Part shown: positions 37,477 through 47,336 of the stretch, in pieces
Layout: each line of letters starts with the position of its first letter
Numbering within the stretch: position 1 is the first letter of the stretch
Program-made: the position numbers and the translations under genes
Notes under the pieces: model-generated
What the model saw: the letters and a program-made list of their open reading frames with translations, nothing else
What the model was told of the DNA's origin: nothing
Database searches by the model: none
Source: Gammaproteobacteria bacterium
GTDB lineage: Bacteria > Pseudomonadota > Gammaproteobacteria > Pseudomonadales > Azotimanducaceae
DNA length: 64,000 nucleotides
Direction: 5' to 3'
NCBI GenBank assembly: GCA_009840545.1
Contig: VXNM01000010.1
Location: forward strand, 124,001-188,000

Positions 37477-37490
37477 GAACCAACGTAATC

Positions 37491-37982
37491 GTGCCAGTTG
37501 TCGTCTACCCTGGGAGTTTCAATCCCTTCACCCACGGTCACGCAAATCTCGTAGAACGAGCTCTTAATCTATTCGACAAGGTGATTGTGGGCATTGGAAC
37601 TTCGGTCGACAAGGATCCTGACGTATACCTGAGTGAGCGAATCGCCTTGTGTCGCACAGCATTGGAGGACTTTGGCGATCGTGTGGTCGTCAAAGGATTC
37701 AACGGTCTACTCGTTGAATTTGTGCGTGCGAATAACACTCGATTCATCCTTCGCGGATTGCGAACATTGACGGACTACGACTACGAGTTTCAAATGCTCG
37801 AGATGAACCGACATCTCGACCCAGAAATCGAGTACGTGCTACTTCCCACCGCGAGCCAATGGTCGTTTCTGTCGGCAACTCGCGTTCGGGAAATTGCATC
37901 GCTTGGAGGAGATGTCTCGGCCTTCGTACACCCTGCTGTAGCAGCCCACCTCGCTATTAATAACCAACCCAAATCCGAATAG
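37491..37982 (+). CDS. coaD: Phosphopantetheine adenylyltransferase
   Basis: CoaD makes dephospho-CoA from phosphopantetheine and ATP. The 163-residue protein has the nucleotidyltransferase motif THGHANLVERA (TxGH, residues 13-16), GFNGLLVEFVRANN, LRGLRTLTDYDYEFQM and the C-terminal SFLSATRVREIASLGGDVSAFV. The start is GTG 37491. It converges with mutM with a single base between the two genes. Confidence 0.95.
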   Translation: MPVVVYPGSFNPFTHGHANLVERALNLFDKVIVGIGTSVDKDPDVYLSERIALCRTALEDFGDRVVVKGFNGLLVEFVRANNTRFILRGLRTLTDYDYEFQMLEMNRHLDPEIEYVLLPTASQWSFLSATRVREIASLGGDVSAFVHPAVAAHLAINNQPKSE

Positions 37983-37983
37983 A

Positions 37984-38790
37984 TCACGATTGACACTTTG
38001 GGCAATAGACGGTTTGTCGCTGCGCTGAAGTAATGCGCTTGATGGGAGTCTCGCACGTAGTACATGGCAACCCCTCCCTCCCGTAGACTCGGAGGTTGAC
38101 TTTGAAGTAACCTTGGGATCCATCGACCGATTGAAAGTCACGAATTGTCGTCCCACCAGCGTCGAGTGCATCGCACAATGTCTGTTTTATTGAACAAGAG
38201 AGCGTCCGGATTTCCGCTCGACTAACTCTGCGACAACTCCTTCGCGGGCGAATTCCTGATCTAAAGAGGGCTTCATTGGCGTAGATATTTCCAACGCCAG
38301 CAACCACTCTCGAATCCATTATGAGGTTTTTGATAGCCGTCTTGCGTTTTCGCGCGACTGTGAACAAGTAGTCGGTGTCGAAGTCCGCGGATAGTGGTTC
38401 TGGACCCAAGTTTGCAATCAGTTTGTGGTGCGAGCCCAAAGGCTGCCAATGTATGCTTCCAAAGCGACGCGGATCATTGAAACGAAGTACGCGACGATCC
38501 TCAAATACAAGATCAACATGGTCGTGTGGGCGAAGTGGCGTGTCCTCTTTGACGAGGATTAGCTTTCCACTCATTCCAAGGTGAAGAATGAGAGTTCCGA
38601 GTTCAAATTCAAAGAGAAGATACTTGGCTCTACGAGAAATAGTGTCGAGTCGTTGACCGGAAATATTGGATGGCAGGGAAACAGGCCAGCGAAGTCGAAT
38701 TTCTCTTACGACAACCGCTTCAAGTGTCTTGCCTTCAAGACGCTCTCTTATACCTCGTCGGGTCGTCTCGACCTCAGGTAGTTCGGGAAT
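37984..38790 (-). CDS. mutM: Formamidopyrimidine-DNA glycosylase with ATT start codon
   Basis: MutM (Fpg) excises 8-oxoguanine and ring-opened purines. Read from ATT 38790, the 268-residue protein begins Met-Pro-Glu-Leu-Pro-Glu-Val-Glu, with the obligatory N-terminal proline nucleophile P2 and E3. K56 (RRAKYLL), the VVAGVGNIYANEALF helix and the four-cysteine zinc finger (CTTC...CPKC) follow. The first ATG in frame (38574) would remove the catalytic proline. The codon before ATT is the TAG stop of rpmG, so no upstream start is possible. AUU initiation, as known for infC and pcnB, or an ATG-to-ATT change or sequencing error, are the options. Length equals E. coli MutM. Confidence 0.92.
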   Translation of the reverse strand: MPELPEVETTRRGIRERLEGKTLEAVVVREIRLRWPVSLPSNISGQRLDTISRRAKYLLFEFELGTLILHLGMSGKLILVKEDTPLRPHDHVDLVFEDRRVLRFNDPRRFGSIHWQPLGSHHKLIANLGPEPLSADFDTDYLFTVARKRKTAIKNLIMDSRVVAGVGNIYANEALFRSGIRPRRSCRRVSRAEIRTLSCSIKQTLCDALDAGGTTIRDFQSVDGSQGYFKVNLRVYGREGLPCTTCETPIKRITSAQRQTVYCPKCQS

Positions 38791-38946
38791 CTACTTTACT
38801 TTCGCTTCAGTGTAGAGGACGTGCTTTCGAATTTTCGGATCGTATTTCTTGAATTCGAGCTTATCGGGTGTATTGCGCTTGTTCTTGTCTGTCGTATAGT
38901 AGTGACCGGTGCCAGCGCTGGACACCAACTTAATCTTTTCTCTCAT
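38791..38946 (-). CDS. rpmG: 50S ribosomal protein L33
   Basis: L33 is a small basic protein of the large ribosomal subunit. The 51-residue protein ([20 protein letters not shown], then [16 protein letters not shown]) lacks the zinc-binding cysteines of the alternative paralogue, so it is the zinc-independent form. Its ATG shares one base with the rpmB stop (TAATG). Its TAG stop is followed immediately by the ATT codon of mutM, so ribosomes finishing rpmG may reinitiate there. Confidence 0.95.
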   Translation of the reverse strand: MREKIKLVSSAGTGHYYTTDKNKRNTPDKLEFKKYDPKIRKHVLYTEAKVK

Positions 38947-39182
38947 TAGACCCTAATTCCTTTCTCACGAATCTCGGCGAGAACGACTTCGATGCCTTTC
39001 TTGTCAATTAGACGAATTCCGGCTGAAGATACCCGCAACTTTACGTACCGGTTCTCGCTTGGAACCCAAAAACGATGATAGTGCAGATTTGGCAAATATC
39101 GACGCTTCGTCGCATTATTGGCATGAGAAACGTTGTTTCCGCTCAATGGTTTCTTGCCGGTTACCTGGCAGACTTGACTCAT
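38946..39182 (-). CDS. rpmB: 50S ribosomal protein L28
   Basis: L28 is a structural protein of the large ribosomal subunit. The 78-residue protein has the conserved start [20 protein letters not shown], followed by the [19 protein letters not shown] segment and a basic C-terminus. It is the first gene of rpmB-rpmG-mutM, an order conserved in gammaproteobacteria. The 202-base gap before coaBC has an AT-rich TATAAA stretch on this strand that could be a -10, but no matching -35 was seen. Confidence 0.95.
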   Translation of the reverse strand: MSQVCQVTGKKPLSGNNVSHANNATKRRYLPNLHYHRFWVPSENRYVKLRVSSAGIRLIDKKGIEVVLAEIREKGIRV

Positions 39183-39384
39183 TCCATATAGGATTCGTAC
39201 TGTGAGGTGCGCATTTATAGCACAAATGTCGGTCTAACGATAGGTATTCCTGAACGATATGGGCGGCTACGTGACTTCGGTTCAAATATTACTGGCATTT
39301 CGTACATATCGTGGAATTACCAGGTACTCGTGACGATAGTCGAGGCTTAATGCTAACATCCTCTCGATTTATGAGACGCAACAT

Positions 39385-40662
39385 GTGAAGAATTCCGACA
39401 ATCCTATGGTGTCCACCACAACGGACTCCAATTCAATGCAGCAAGTGCAAGTTGTGCTTGGGGTCGGTGGTGGGATCGCCGCTTACAAGTCACCGGATCT
39501 TGTACGCAAGTTCATTGCCAGAGGTCGCGACGTTACGGTTGTACTTACTGATGCGGGATCGAAGTTCGTGACAACTCATACTTTGAGTGCTGTTTCTGGA
39601 AACCAAGTACGAAACGACCTGTGGGACGAACAAGCGGAGCGAGCTATGGGACACATAGAACTCGCCCGTTGGGCCAATCTGCTTGTGATTGCCCCAGGAA
39701 CAGCAGATTTACTGGCACGGCTTGCTCATGGTCACGCAAACGACTTACTCTCAACTGTGTACTTGGCAACCGAGGCTCCTGTCGTTATTGCTCCGGCAAT
39801 GAATCAAGCAATGTGGCGTCACAAGGCGAACCAAAGAAACATTGGTCGGTTACGCGAGGACGGCGTTGAATTTGTTGGACCCGAATTTGGTGACCAAGCT
39901 TGCGGAGATGTTGGACCCGGCCGAATGAGCGAGCCCGAGTCGATTGTGGAATTCTGCGAGTCACTGTTGGATCAGTCACAATGCATGAAGGGATTGAATG
40001 TCGTGGTGACCGCCGGTCCGACCAGGGAAGCCTTGGATCCCGTTCGTTTTGTTAGCAACTACAGTTCGGGTAGACAGGGATTCGCCGTTGCTCGCGCAGC
40101 AAAACAGGCTGGTGCCAATGTAACTCTGATAAGTGGACCAGTTGCACTTGATGCAGCACCAGGAATCGATCGAATCGATGTACAGACGGCGTCAGAAATG
40201 AAGAATGCGGTATTGTCGGTGATCTCCACGTGCGATGTCTTTTTCTCTGTCGCTGCAGTTGCCGACTATCGTCCTGTATCAAGAAAGACGCAGAAGATTA
40301 AGAAGCACCTGGAATGTTCGGGAAAGCTCGTTCTGGAGCTGGAGGAAACCGACGATATCTTGACTTGTGTAAATGAGATGAGTGATCGACCGTTTGTGGT
40401 TGGCTTCGCAGCGGAGACCCAAAAAACGATTGAATATGGACGCGAGAAACTTCAACGAAAGAGTCTCGACGCCATCGTCATAAATGATGTCTCAGACTCG
40501 ACCATTGGATTCGAAAGTACTGAGAACGAGGTGACCATCCTAAGTCCACAAGGGCGATGTACTCTACATAAACAGAGCAAGGACAAAATCGCCCAACAGA
40601 TCGTTACTAACATCGCTTCTCTTCGGACATGTCAGCCTTCTTCTAAAGCCAATCCCTCATAG
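39385..40662 (+). CDS. coaBC: Bifunctional CoaBC (phosphopantothenoylcysteine synthase/decarboxylase)
   Basis: CoaBC adds cysteine to 4'-phosphopantothenate and decarboxylates the product, two steps before the CoaD reaction. The 425-residue protein has the flavin-binding decarboxylase half (GVGGGIAAYKSPDLV, APAMNQAMW, and ACGDVGPGRM with the catalytic cysteine) and the synthetase half (VTAGPTREALDPVRFVSNYSSG). Start codons are GTG 39385 or ATG 39406; the N-terminal 15-20 residues are polar and poorly conserved. It is followed by algC and argB; dut, which is usual here in pseudomonads, is missing. Confidence 0.93.
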   Translation: MKNSDNPMVSTTTDSNSMQQVQVVLGVGGGIAAYKSPDLVRKFIARGRDVTVVLTDAGSKFVTTHTLSAVSGNQVRNDLWDEQAERAMGHIELARWANLLVIAPGTADLLARLAHGHANDLLSTVYLATEAPVVIAPAMNQAMWRHKANQRNIGRLREDGVEFVGPEFGDQACGDVGPGRMSEPESIVEFCESLLDQSQCMKGLNVVVTAGPTREALDPVRFVSNYSSGRQGFAVARAAKQAGANVTLISGPVALDAAPGIDRIDVQTASEMKNAVLSVISTCDVFFSVAAVADYRPVSRKTQKIKKHLECSGKLVLELEETDDILTCVNEMSDRPFVVGFAAETQKTIEYGREKLQRKSLDAIVINDVSDSTIGFESTENEVTILSPQGRCTLHKQSKDKIAQQIVTNIASLRTCQPSSKANPS

Positions 40663-40703
40663 CGACTCCCTAGTCGTTGTTCCGTTACTAGGATTCAATA
40701 GGC

Positions 40704-42089
40704 ATGAATGGAACGACTACCCTTCGTGTACCTCGCCATATCTTTCGACAGTACGACATTCGGGGACGAGTAGCCGATGAGCTAACCGAGGAAGTAACTG
40801 CACGGGTGGGGCAGGCGTTTGCCAACGAATGCGTCTCTCAGCGAACAAACACGGTATTGGTTGCGGGAGATGTTCGACTCTCAACTGAGTCCTTGCGCAA
40901 TGCTCTCACCAACGGGCTTCGCTTGGGAGGTGCAAACGTTCTCGATCTAGGTGTAGCCCCTACCCCGCTGTTATATTTCGCAACCGAACACTTCCAACAC
41001 TCAGCCGGAATTGTGATTACCGGCTCTCACAATCCTCCGGAATTCAACGGCTTGAAGTTTGTACTCAACTACATTCCGTTCGCGGGTGAAGATCTCCAAG
41101 CTCTATATGAAACAATCAACACCAATTCGTTAACGACAGACAGCGGAACGCGAGCTAGTGCTGACGTGATTGAGCCCTACATCAAGCGTGTCCTAGAAGA
41201 TGTCAAAGTTCATCGTCCCATACGACTTGGTATTGACTGCGGTAACGGAGTCACTGGAGTTCTTGGACCTCGTTTGTTTGAAGAGATCGGGTGTGAAGTG
41301 CACGCTGTCCACTCCACTCCGGATGGTACCTTCCCCAATCACCATCCCGATCCAGTAAAGCCGGAAAACCTGAGGGACTTGATCAAGCTAGTTCGAAGTC
41401 GCGACTTGGACGTGGGAATAGCATTCGACGGAGATGGCGATCGACTAGGCGTTGTAACTCGGAAGGGTGAAATCGTCTCTGCCGACATCTTGATGTCCTA
41501 CTTCGCGTACGACATACTCCAAGAACATCCCGGGGCAGATTTCATTTTTGATGTGAAGTGCGGAAGTACGCTCCCCACCACAATTACTTCGTTGGGTGGA
41601 TGTCCAGTGATGTGGAAAACAGGTCATACGAATATCAAACAGAAAATTCGAGAATTGGAAGCTCCATTAGGGGGAGAATTCAGTGGTCATATTTGTTTTG
41701 CTGACAGATGGTATGGCTTCGATGATGCACTGTACTCTGCAGCTCGTTTGGTGGAACTCATTAGCCAAGACACACAAGAACTGGACGACTTCTTACAGTC
41801 TATTCCGGAGCGGTTTTCAACCCCAGAAATCGAAGTCCCAACAACCGACGAGCGAAAATTCGCCATTATTGATGAACTGCGCAAACGAGGGTCGTTTGGA
41901 AGAGGACGGGTCTTGACAGTGGACGGCTTGCGTGTGGACTACGAGGATTCTTGGGGATTGATACGTGCCAGCAATACGACCGCGAACCTTACAATGCGTT
42001 TCGAAGCGACATCTGGCGCGGCACTGAAACGCGTCAAGAACACTTTTCTCTCTCAACTTAAACGCGTTGCACCAGATCTCATTCATTAA
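40704..42089 (+). CDS. algC: Phosphomannomutase/phosphoglucomutase
   Basis: This 461-residue alpha-D-phosphohexomutase interconverts sugar 1- and 6-phosphates for LPS and exopolysaccharide synthesis. It shows the start FRQYDIRG, the phosphoserine loop GSHNPPEFNGLK, the metal loop DGDGDRLG, and the sugar-binding GGEFSGH. The phosphate-binding loop near RASNTTANL is close to the C-terminus. It lies six bases before argB. The coaBC-algC-argB-pyrE order supports the algC assignment. Confidence 0.92.
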   Translation: MNGTTTLRVPRHIFRQYDIRGRVADELTEEVTARVGQAFANECVSQRTNTVLVAGDVRLSTESLRNALTNGLRLGGANVLDLGVAPTPLLYFATEHFQHSAGIVITGSHNPPEFNGLKFVLNYIPFAGEDLQALYETINTNSLTTDSGTRASADVIEPYIKRVLEDVKVHRPIRLGIDCGNGVTGVLGPRLFEEIGCEVHAVHSTPDGTFPNHHPDPVKPENLRDLIKLVRSRDLDVGIAFDGDGDRLGVVTRKGEIVSADILMSYFAYDILQEHPGADFIFDVKCGSTLPTTITSLGGCPVMWKTGHTNIKQKIRELEAPLGGEFSGHICFADRWYGFDDALYSAARLVELISQDTQELDDFLQSIPERFSTPEIEVPTTDERKFAIIDELRKRGSFGRGRVLTVDGLRVDYEDSWGLIRASNTTANLTMRFEATSGAALKRVKNTFLSQLKRVAPDLIH

Positions 42090-43001
<912 letters not shown>

Positions 43002-43012
43002 GACCTAGGGCA

Positions 43013-43663
43013 TTACGTCAGTTTCAAGAGACAGTGCCGGTCTGCATATTCCCGTATTGTGGCGTATTCGTGGTCCATTTCTCGATGTTCCAAGAACATC
43101 AATATGTCCTCAAGTGTAGCGATGCTGTAGACAGGAGTGTCAAGTTTGATCTCCAATGCCTGAAGCATGGTACGTTGGCCAGTGGGATCCAATTCTCGTC
43201 GGTCTAGAGCCACTAACACACCAATGGGGTTCCCGTTGTTTGCCCGGATCATGTCGTATGCTTCGGCTTTCGTGGCCCCATCTGTTACGACATCATCGAG
43301 GAGCAGGACTCTAGCCGAATCTAGTTCAGCACCCATCAAGTTCGTACCTTCACCGTGCTCCTTGCGTTCCTTTCGATTGAATGCGACACGAACGACCTGC
43401 CTCATGTCAGACAGCGCTATTGCTGTTGCAGTTGCCAGTGGAATTCCCTTGTAGGCAGGCCCAAACAAGATGTCAGGAGCCAAATTGAGATCATAGATGT
43501 ACTTGGCAAACACATACCCCAGATTTGCAAGTGTGCGTCCCGAAGAAATATTCCCGAGATTGAAGAAGTACGGACTATTTAATCCTGACTTCAACGTGAA
43601 GTCGCCGAACGCGAGGACACCTGCATCGACCATTTCTCCAACAAAGGTAGTTTTCGCTTGCAT
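43013..43663 (-). CDS. pyrE: Orotate phosphoribosyltransferase
   Basis: PyrE joins orotate to PRPP to make OMP. The 216-residue protein shows the FTLKSGLNSPYFFNLG N-terminal segment, FGPAYKGIPLATATA, the flexible loop with basic residues (FNRKERKEHGEG) and the PRPP motif LLLDDVVTDGATKAEA. This is the proteobacterial PyrE form. Its ATG shares a base with the rph stop (TAATG), which makes rph-pyrE a coupled pair. It converges on argB. Confidence 0.95.
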   Translation of the reverse strand: MQAKTTFVGEMVDAGVLAFGDFTLKSGLNSPYFFNLGNISSGRTLANLGYVFAKYIYDLNLAPDILFGPAYKGIPLATATAIALSDMRQVVRVAFNRKERKEHGEGTNLMGAELDSARVLLLDDVVTDGATKAEAYDMIRANNGNPIGVLVALDRRELDPTGQRTMLQALEIKLDTPVYSIATLEDILMFLEHREMDHEYATIREYADRHCLLKLT

Positions 43664-44400
43664 TAGGAAGCAATTGCAGACTTTTGCCTTGCGAACAGTT
43701 CTGCAATTCCCTTGCTTGCAAGGGCAATCATTTCGTCTAAGTCTTGCGGAGGAAAAGGCGAAACCTCGGCCGTTCCCTGAATTTCAACGAATCCTCGTTC
43801 TTCCATCATGACTACATTGAAGTCGGTATCTGCACGCGAATCTTCCCTATATTCAAGATCTAGCCTGCGCTCTCCGCTTACGATGCCAACGCTGACTGCA
43901 GCAACCCAACCGCGAAAAGCGCTTGTATTCAATCTGTCAAGTGCATCGTGCAAAGCCACACAAGCACCGGTGATAGATGCGGTCCGTGTGCCGCCATCCG
44001 CGTGAAGCACATCACAATCCACGCGAATAGTACGTTCACCAATGCGACCTAAGTCGACCGCTTGCCTCAATGCTCGCCCAATGAGCCGCTGAATTTCCAC
44101 TGTTCTCCCAGATTGTTTGCCTCGAGCGGCTTCGCGATCACTTCTTGTGTTCGTAGAACCGGGCAACATACCGTATTCCGCACTTAGCCAACCGGTACCT
44201 TGGTTGCGCAAGAAGTGGGGGACACCGTGCTCTATGTTCGCTGTACAGAGCACTTTGGTATCACCAATTTCGATCAGAACCGAGCCGTCCGAATTCTTCG
44301 ACACGCCCCTTCTGATAAAGATAGGTCGGAGTTCGTCAAGCAATCTACCGTGTGGACGTTGGGACGTGTTCACTGGTAAACCCTTTGTGCTATCGGGCAT
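43663..44400 (-). CDS. rph: Ribonuclease PH
   Basis: RNase PH trims 3' ends of tRNA precursors by phosphorolysis. The 245-residue protein has the [14 protein letters not shown]-terminus, the [16 protein letters not shown] segment, the [15 protein letters not shown] motif and [19 protein letters not shown]. The annotated start is ATG 44400. GTG 44373 is an alternative with an AAGGG upstream and lies closer to the usual Rph start. A TATAAT-like hexamer at 44407-44412 leaves too little leader for the ATG, which favours GTG. It is divergent from yicC with a 31-base gap. Confidence 0.93.
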   Translation of the reverse strand: MPDSTKGLPVNTSQRPHGRLLDELRPIFIRRGVSKNSDGSVLIEIGDTKVLCTANIEHGVPHFLRNQGTGWLSAEYGMLPGSTNTRSDREAARGKQSGRTVEIQRLIGRALRQAVDLGRIGERTIRVDCDVLHADGGTRTASITGACVALHDALDRLNTSAFRGWVAAVSVGIVSGERRLDLEYREDSRADTDFNVVMMEERGFVEIQGTAEVSPFPPQDLDEMIALASKGIAELFARQKSAIAS

Positions 44401-44431
44401 CAAAAAATTATACGAAGGCTAAAATTTCGCA

Positions 44432-45286
44432 ATGACCAAATCAATGACGGCATTCTCTCGCATCGAAGGAGACGGATATCTCTGGGAAATTCGTTCCGAG
44501 AACCATCGTGGACTCGATATTCGTGCCAAGCTTCCTGACGAGTTACAGACTCTTGAAACAGAGCTAATTAAGGCAGTTAGAACCAGTACTTCCCGCGGTA
44601 AGGTGAGTATTTTGTTTCGATCGAACCGGTCCGTCATCTCCGATCCTGATCAGAGACAGTCCAATCTCTTGCGACTCACCAAAGTCATGGAGTCGCTAGC
44701 AAATTCGCTTCCATCCACGGTTACGCCTTCGGTAGATCTGCTGACACTTCTCAAGTCTTCAGAGACTGGGTCCGATCAAGTACTAAACGTCACATACGAC
44801 TATCCCACAGTAAAGATCAGTTTTGAGTCTGCTCTTACCGCCTTTCACGTTGAACGCCAACGCGAGGGTGAAGAGCTCAAGCAAACTGTGTTGGAGAAAT
44901 TGCAATGTTGTCGGCAATGCAATACAGAGCTACGCAAGAAAAATGACTACCAAGTGTCGACCGTTCAATCCGGTATTGAGCAAAGACTCGAAGCACTCAA
45001 TGCAACGGTCGATGCTCAACGTCTCGCCCAAGAGGTCGCTCTTATAGCTCAGAAAGCGGACTTTTCGGAGGAATTGGATAGGCTCGACATCCATCTAGAC
45101 GAAATCGAATCTAGATTGTCAGACGAGGAGCCTACCGGCCGTAGGCTTGTCTTTCTTGCCCAAGAACTTGCTCGAGAAGCGAACACATTGGCTTCCAAAT
45201 CACAGTCGGGAGATTGCTCTCTGCTCGCGGTAGATCTCAAGGTCTACGTGGATCAAATCCGCGAGCAAGTTCAAAATATTGAGTGA
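44432..45286 (+). CDS. yicC: YicC-family endoribonuclease
   Basis: YicC is a conserved RNase-like protein that promotes decay of the small RNA RyhB in E. coli. The 284-residue protein shows SMTAFSRIEGDGYLWEIRSENHRGLDI at its start, an acidic/basic helical middle region with coiled-coil character (residues 125-200) and the family C-terminus LVFLAQELAREANTLASKSQ. It is next to rph and overlaps gmk as GTGA, an arrangement conserved in proteobacteria. Confidence 0.93.
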   Translation: MTKSMTAFSRIEGDGYLWEIRSENHRGLDIRAKLPDELQTLETELIKAVRTSTSRGKVSILFRSNRSVISDPDQRQSNLLRLTKVMESLANSLPSTVTPSVDLLTLLKSSETGSDQVLNVTYDYPTVKISFESALTAFHVERQREGEELKQTVLEKLQCCRQCNTELRKKNDYQVSTVQSGIEQRLEALNATVDAQRLAQEVALIAQKADFSEELDRLDIHLDEIESRLSDEEPTGRRLVFLAQELAREANTLASKSQSGDCSLLAVDLKVYVDQIREQVQNIE

Positions 45287-45927
45287 CTAGCAGTTCTTTC
45301 ACCCCAAGGAAAGGGAGGCTGTTCATATTCTCGTCCCCATCGGGCGGAGGAAAAACCATGCTTGTCCGGCGATTACTAGCCAGCGACGAGACTTTGGTCG
45401 CATCCATTTCAACGACTACACGTCCACCTCGAGCGCAGGAACAAGAGGGTGTCGATTACAACTTTGTCACCGAGGCCAAATTCCGTTGCCTCGAAGAGTC
45501 GGGTGAGTTTCTGGAGCACGCTCGAGTCTTTGGCCACCGCTATGGAAGCCGACGCAAAGTCGTCGAAGATCTAACGTCTCAGGGCCTAGACGTGCTGTTC
45601 GACATAGATTGGCAGGGCGCAAGAAGCATCAAGAACAAGTGCAAGGACAGCACCAGTTTCTTCATTGTCCCCCCAACCGAGCACGAGTTGCGTCGAAGAC
45701 TGGTCAAACGCGGACAAGACTCCCGAAGTGTGATCGACTATCGCATGTCTCAAGCCAAGTCAGAGATGTCTCACTACAATGAATTCGACTACGTGGTTGT
45801 GAACGACGATCCTGACGAAGCATACGAGACGCTTCGCGGTTGTATAGATGCAATAAGAAAAGGTCGTCCAACATACGTTAAGGATGCCTCTAACCTCGTC
45901 CGGTCAATGCTCGAAGATTTGGACTGA
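45283..45927 (+). CDS. gmk: Guanylate kinase
   Basis: Gmk phosphorylates GMP and dGMP to the diphosphates. The 214-residue protein has the P-loop SSPSGGGKTML, with threonine in the place of the usual serine, and the GMP-binding TTRPPRAQEQEGVDY. The YGS/LFDIDWQGA region is also present. The start is GTG 45283. The rpoZ-spoT pair that often follows in gammaproteobacteria is not here; a serine hydrolase comes next, so the neighbourhood breaks at this point. Confidence 0.95.
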   Translation: MTSSSFTPRKGRLFIFSSPSGGGKTMLVRRLLASDETLVASISTTTRPPRAQEQEGVDYNFVTEAKFRCLEESGEFLEHARVFGHRYGSRRKVVEDLTSQGLDVLFDIDWQGARSIKNKCKDSTSFFIVPPTEHELRRRLVKRGQDSRSVIDYRMSQAKSEMSHYNEFDYVVVNDDPDEAYETLRGCIDAIRKGRPTYVKDASNLVRSMLEDLD

Positions 45928-45984
45928 CGTCGGCAGGCAACCACCAAGAAGACTCTATCGTTCTGAGCGAACACAGGATTGCTT

Positions 45985-47241
45985 ATGCCTAACTCTTCAC
46001 TGCCTGAAGGAAACTCCGAGGAACTAGGATTTGACGAAGGTCGTCTAGCACAGATTGGACCTGAGATGCAGAAGTACGTTGACGACCGACGCGTGCCGCA
46101 TCTCGTCACTCTGCTGGCGCGGCACGGCAAGATCGTTCATTTTGAGTCGCGTGGAGTACTTGATTTCGATACTCAGGTTTCTGCACCAAGGGACACCCTC
46201 TGTCGGATGTTCTCGAATACAAAGCCCATAGCAGGAGTCGCAACACTAATCCTCTATGAGAGAGGTGTACTTACGCCGGACGATCCCGTCGCTAAGTTTC
46301 TCCCGGAATGGTCGGATCTTCGGGTCATCTCGCCAACTGAGCCAATGTTCCCACGCCGAGCACAACGGCAAATGACTATTCGAGATCTCATAACCAATAC
46401 AACAGGATTAACCAATCCCGCATTTGCTCCTAGCTATTTCCGCAACCAATATCGTGAAACTCTGGAGAAGTTGGGTTGGGTTCGACCACGCGAGGGATCA
46501 GAAGAAAGGGAACGACTCTCGAATCGCGAACGCGTTCGAGCTTTGGCCGAGCTACCACTAAGTGCACATCCTGGCGAGAGCTTCGTCTATCACGCTGGCT
46601 ACCCAATACTCAGTGCGTTGTTGGAAGAAGCATGCGGACAGAATCTAGAGCAGTTTTTCGGCGAGAACATCTTTGAACCTCTGCAAATGAACGACACTTC
46701 GTTCTATCTCAAGGATGGCGGGCTTCCAAGATTCGCTGCTATGTATACACCTCGTGAGGTGGATGGCAAGATGCAGCTGACTATTCAAGACAAAGCAGAA
46801 ACGAGCGAGAAAAACATTGGACCACGAACAGAATTTGGCGGAGGAGGAGATTCCGGAGGGGTTCTATCGACCGCAGGCGACTACGCTCGGTTTGGTCAGA
46901 TGCTGCTGAATGGAGGCGAACTGGATGGGGTCAGAATTCTTGGTCGAAAGACAGTGGACATGATGGTCGGAAACCACACCGGCGACATGACAATTCCAAT
47001 GACGGGACCAGGATTCCATTGGGGACTCGGAGTCGCAACCTATCACGGGCGAGACCGATTTCCATTGATTAGGTCGGTAGGTACTTACGGATGGGGTGGC
47101 GCGGCTGGAACAACGTACTTTGCTGACCCGCAAGAACAATTGCTTGGCGTTGTTCTAACCCAAGTGACAAATCACGGTGCGATGCCTGACAATACCTACC
47201 AAGAAACTTTTCAACGCTTGGCTTACCAATCTCTTGTGTAA
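45985..47241 (+). CDS. Class C beta-lactamase-like serine hydrolase
   Basis: The 418-residue protein belongs to the beta-lactamase/EstB serine hydrolase fold. The SxxK nucleophile motif is SNTK in CRMFSNTKPIAG (about residue 75). The tyrosine motif is in FVYHAGYPILSA, and the glycine-rich C-terminal motif is near GGGDSGGV. The C-terminal third has a typical esterase repeat (GWGGAAGTTYFADPQEQLLGVVLTQ). No signal peptide is seen, so it is likely cytoplasmic and more like an esterase than a true beta-lactamase. The ATG 45985 is preferred over TTG 45979. The substrate is unknown. Confidence 0.85.
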   Translation: MPNSSLPEGNSEELGFDEGRLAQIGPEMQKYVDDRRVPHLVTLLARHGKIVHFESRGVLDFDTQVSAPRDTLCRMFSNTKPIAGVATLILYERGVLTPDDPVAKFLPEWSDLRVISPTEPMFPRRAQRQMTIRDLITNTTGLTNPAFAPSYFRNQYRETLEKLGWVRPREGSEERERLSNRERVRALAELPLSAHPGESFVYHAGYPILSALLEEACGQNLEQFFGENIFEPLQMNDTSFYLKDGGLPRFAAMYTPREVDGKMQLTIQDKAETSEKNIGPRTEFGGGGDSGGVLSTAGDYARFGQMLLNGGELDGVRILGRKTVDMMVGNHTGDMTIPMTGPGFHWGLGVATYHGRDRFPLIRSVGTYGWGGAAGTTYFADPQEQLLGVVLTQVTNHGAMPDNTYQETFQRLAYQSLV

Positions 47242-47336
47242 ACGAAGTCTGTCAAACTCATTCCTTCGACCGTGGTCACTTGAGATCCGAGCAGGTCCCC
47301 GTCTAAAACGAACCCCGCCAAATTAAGCAATCTGCT

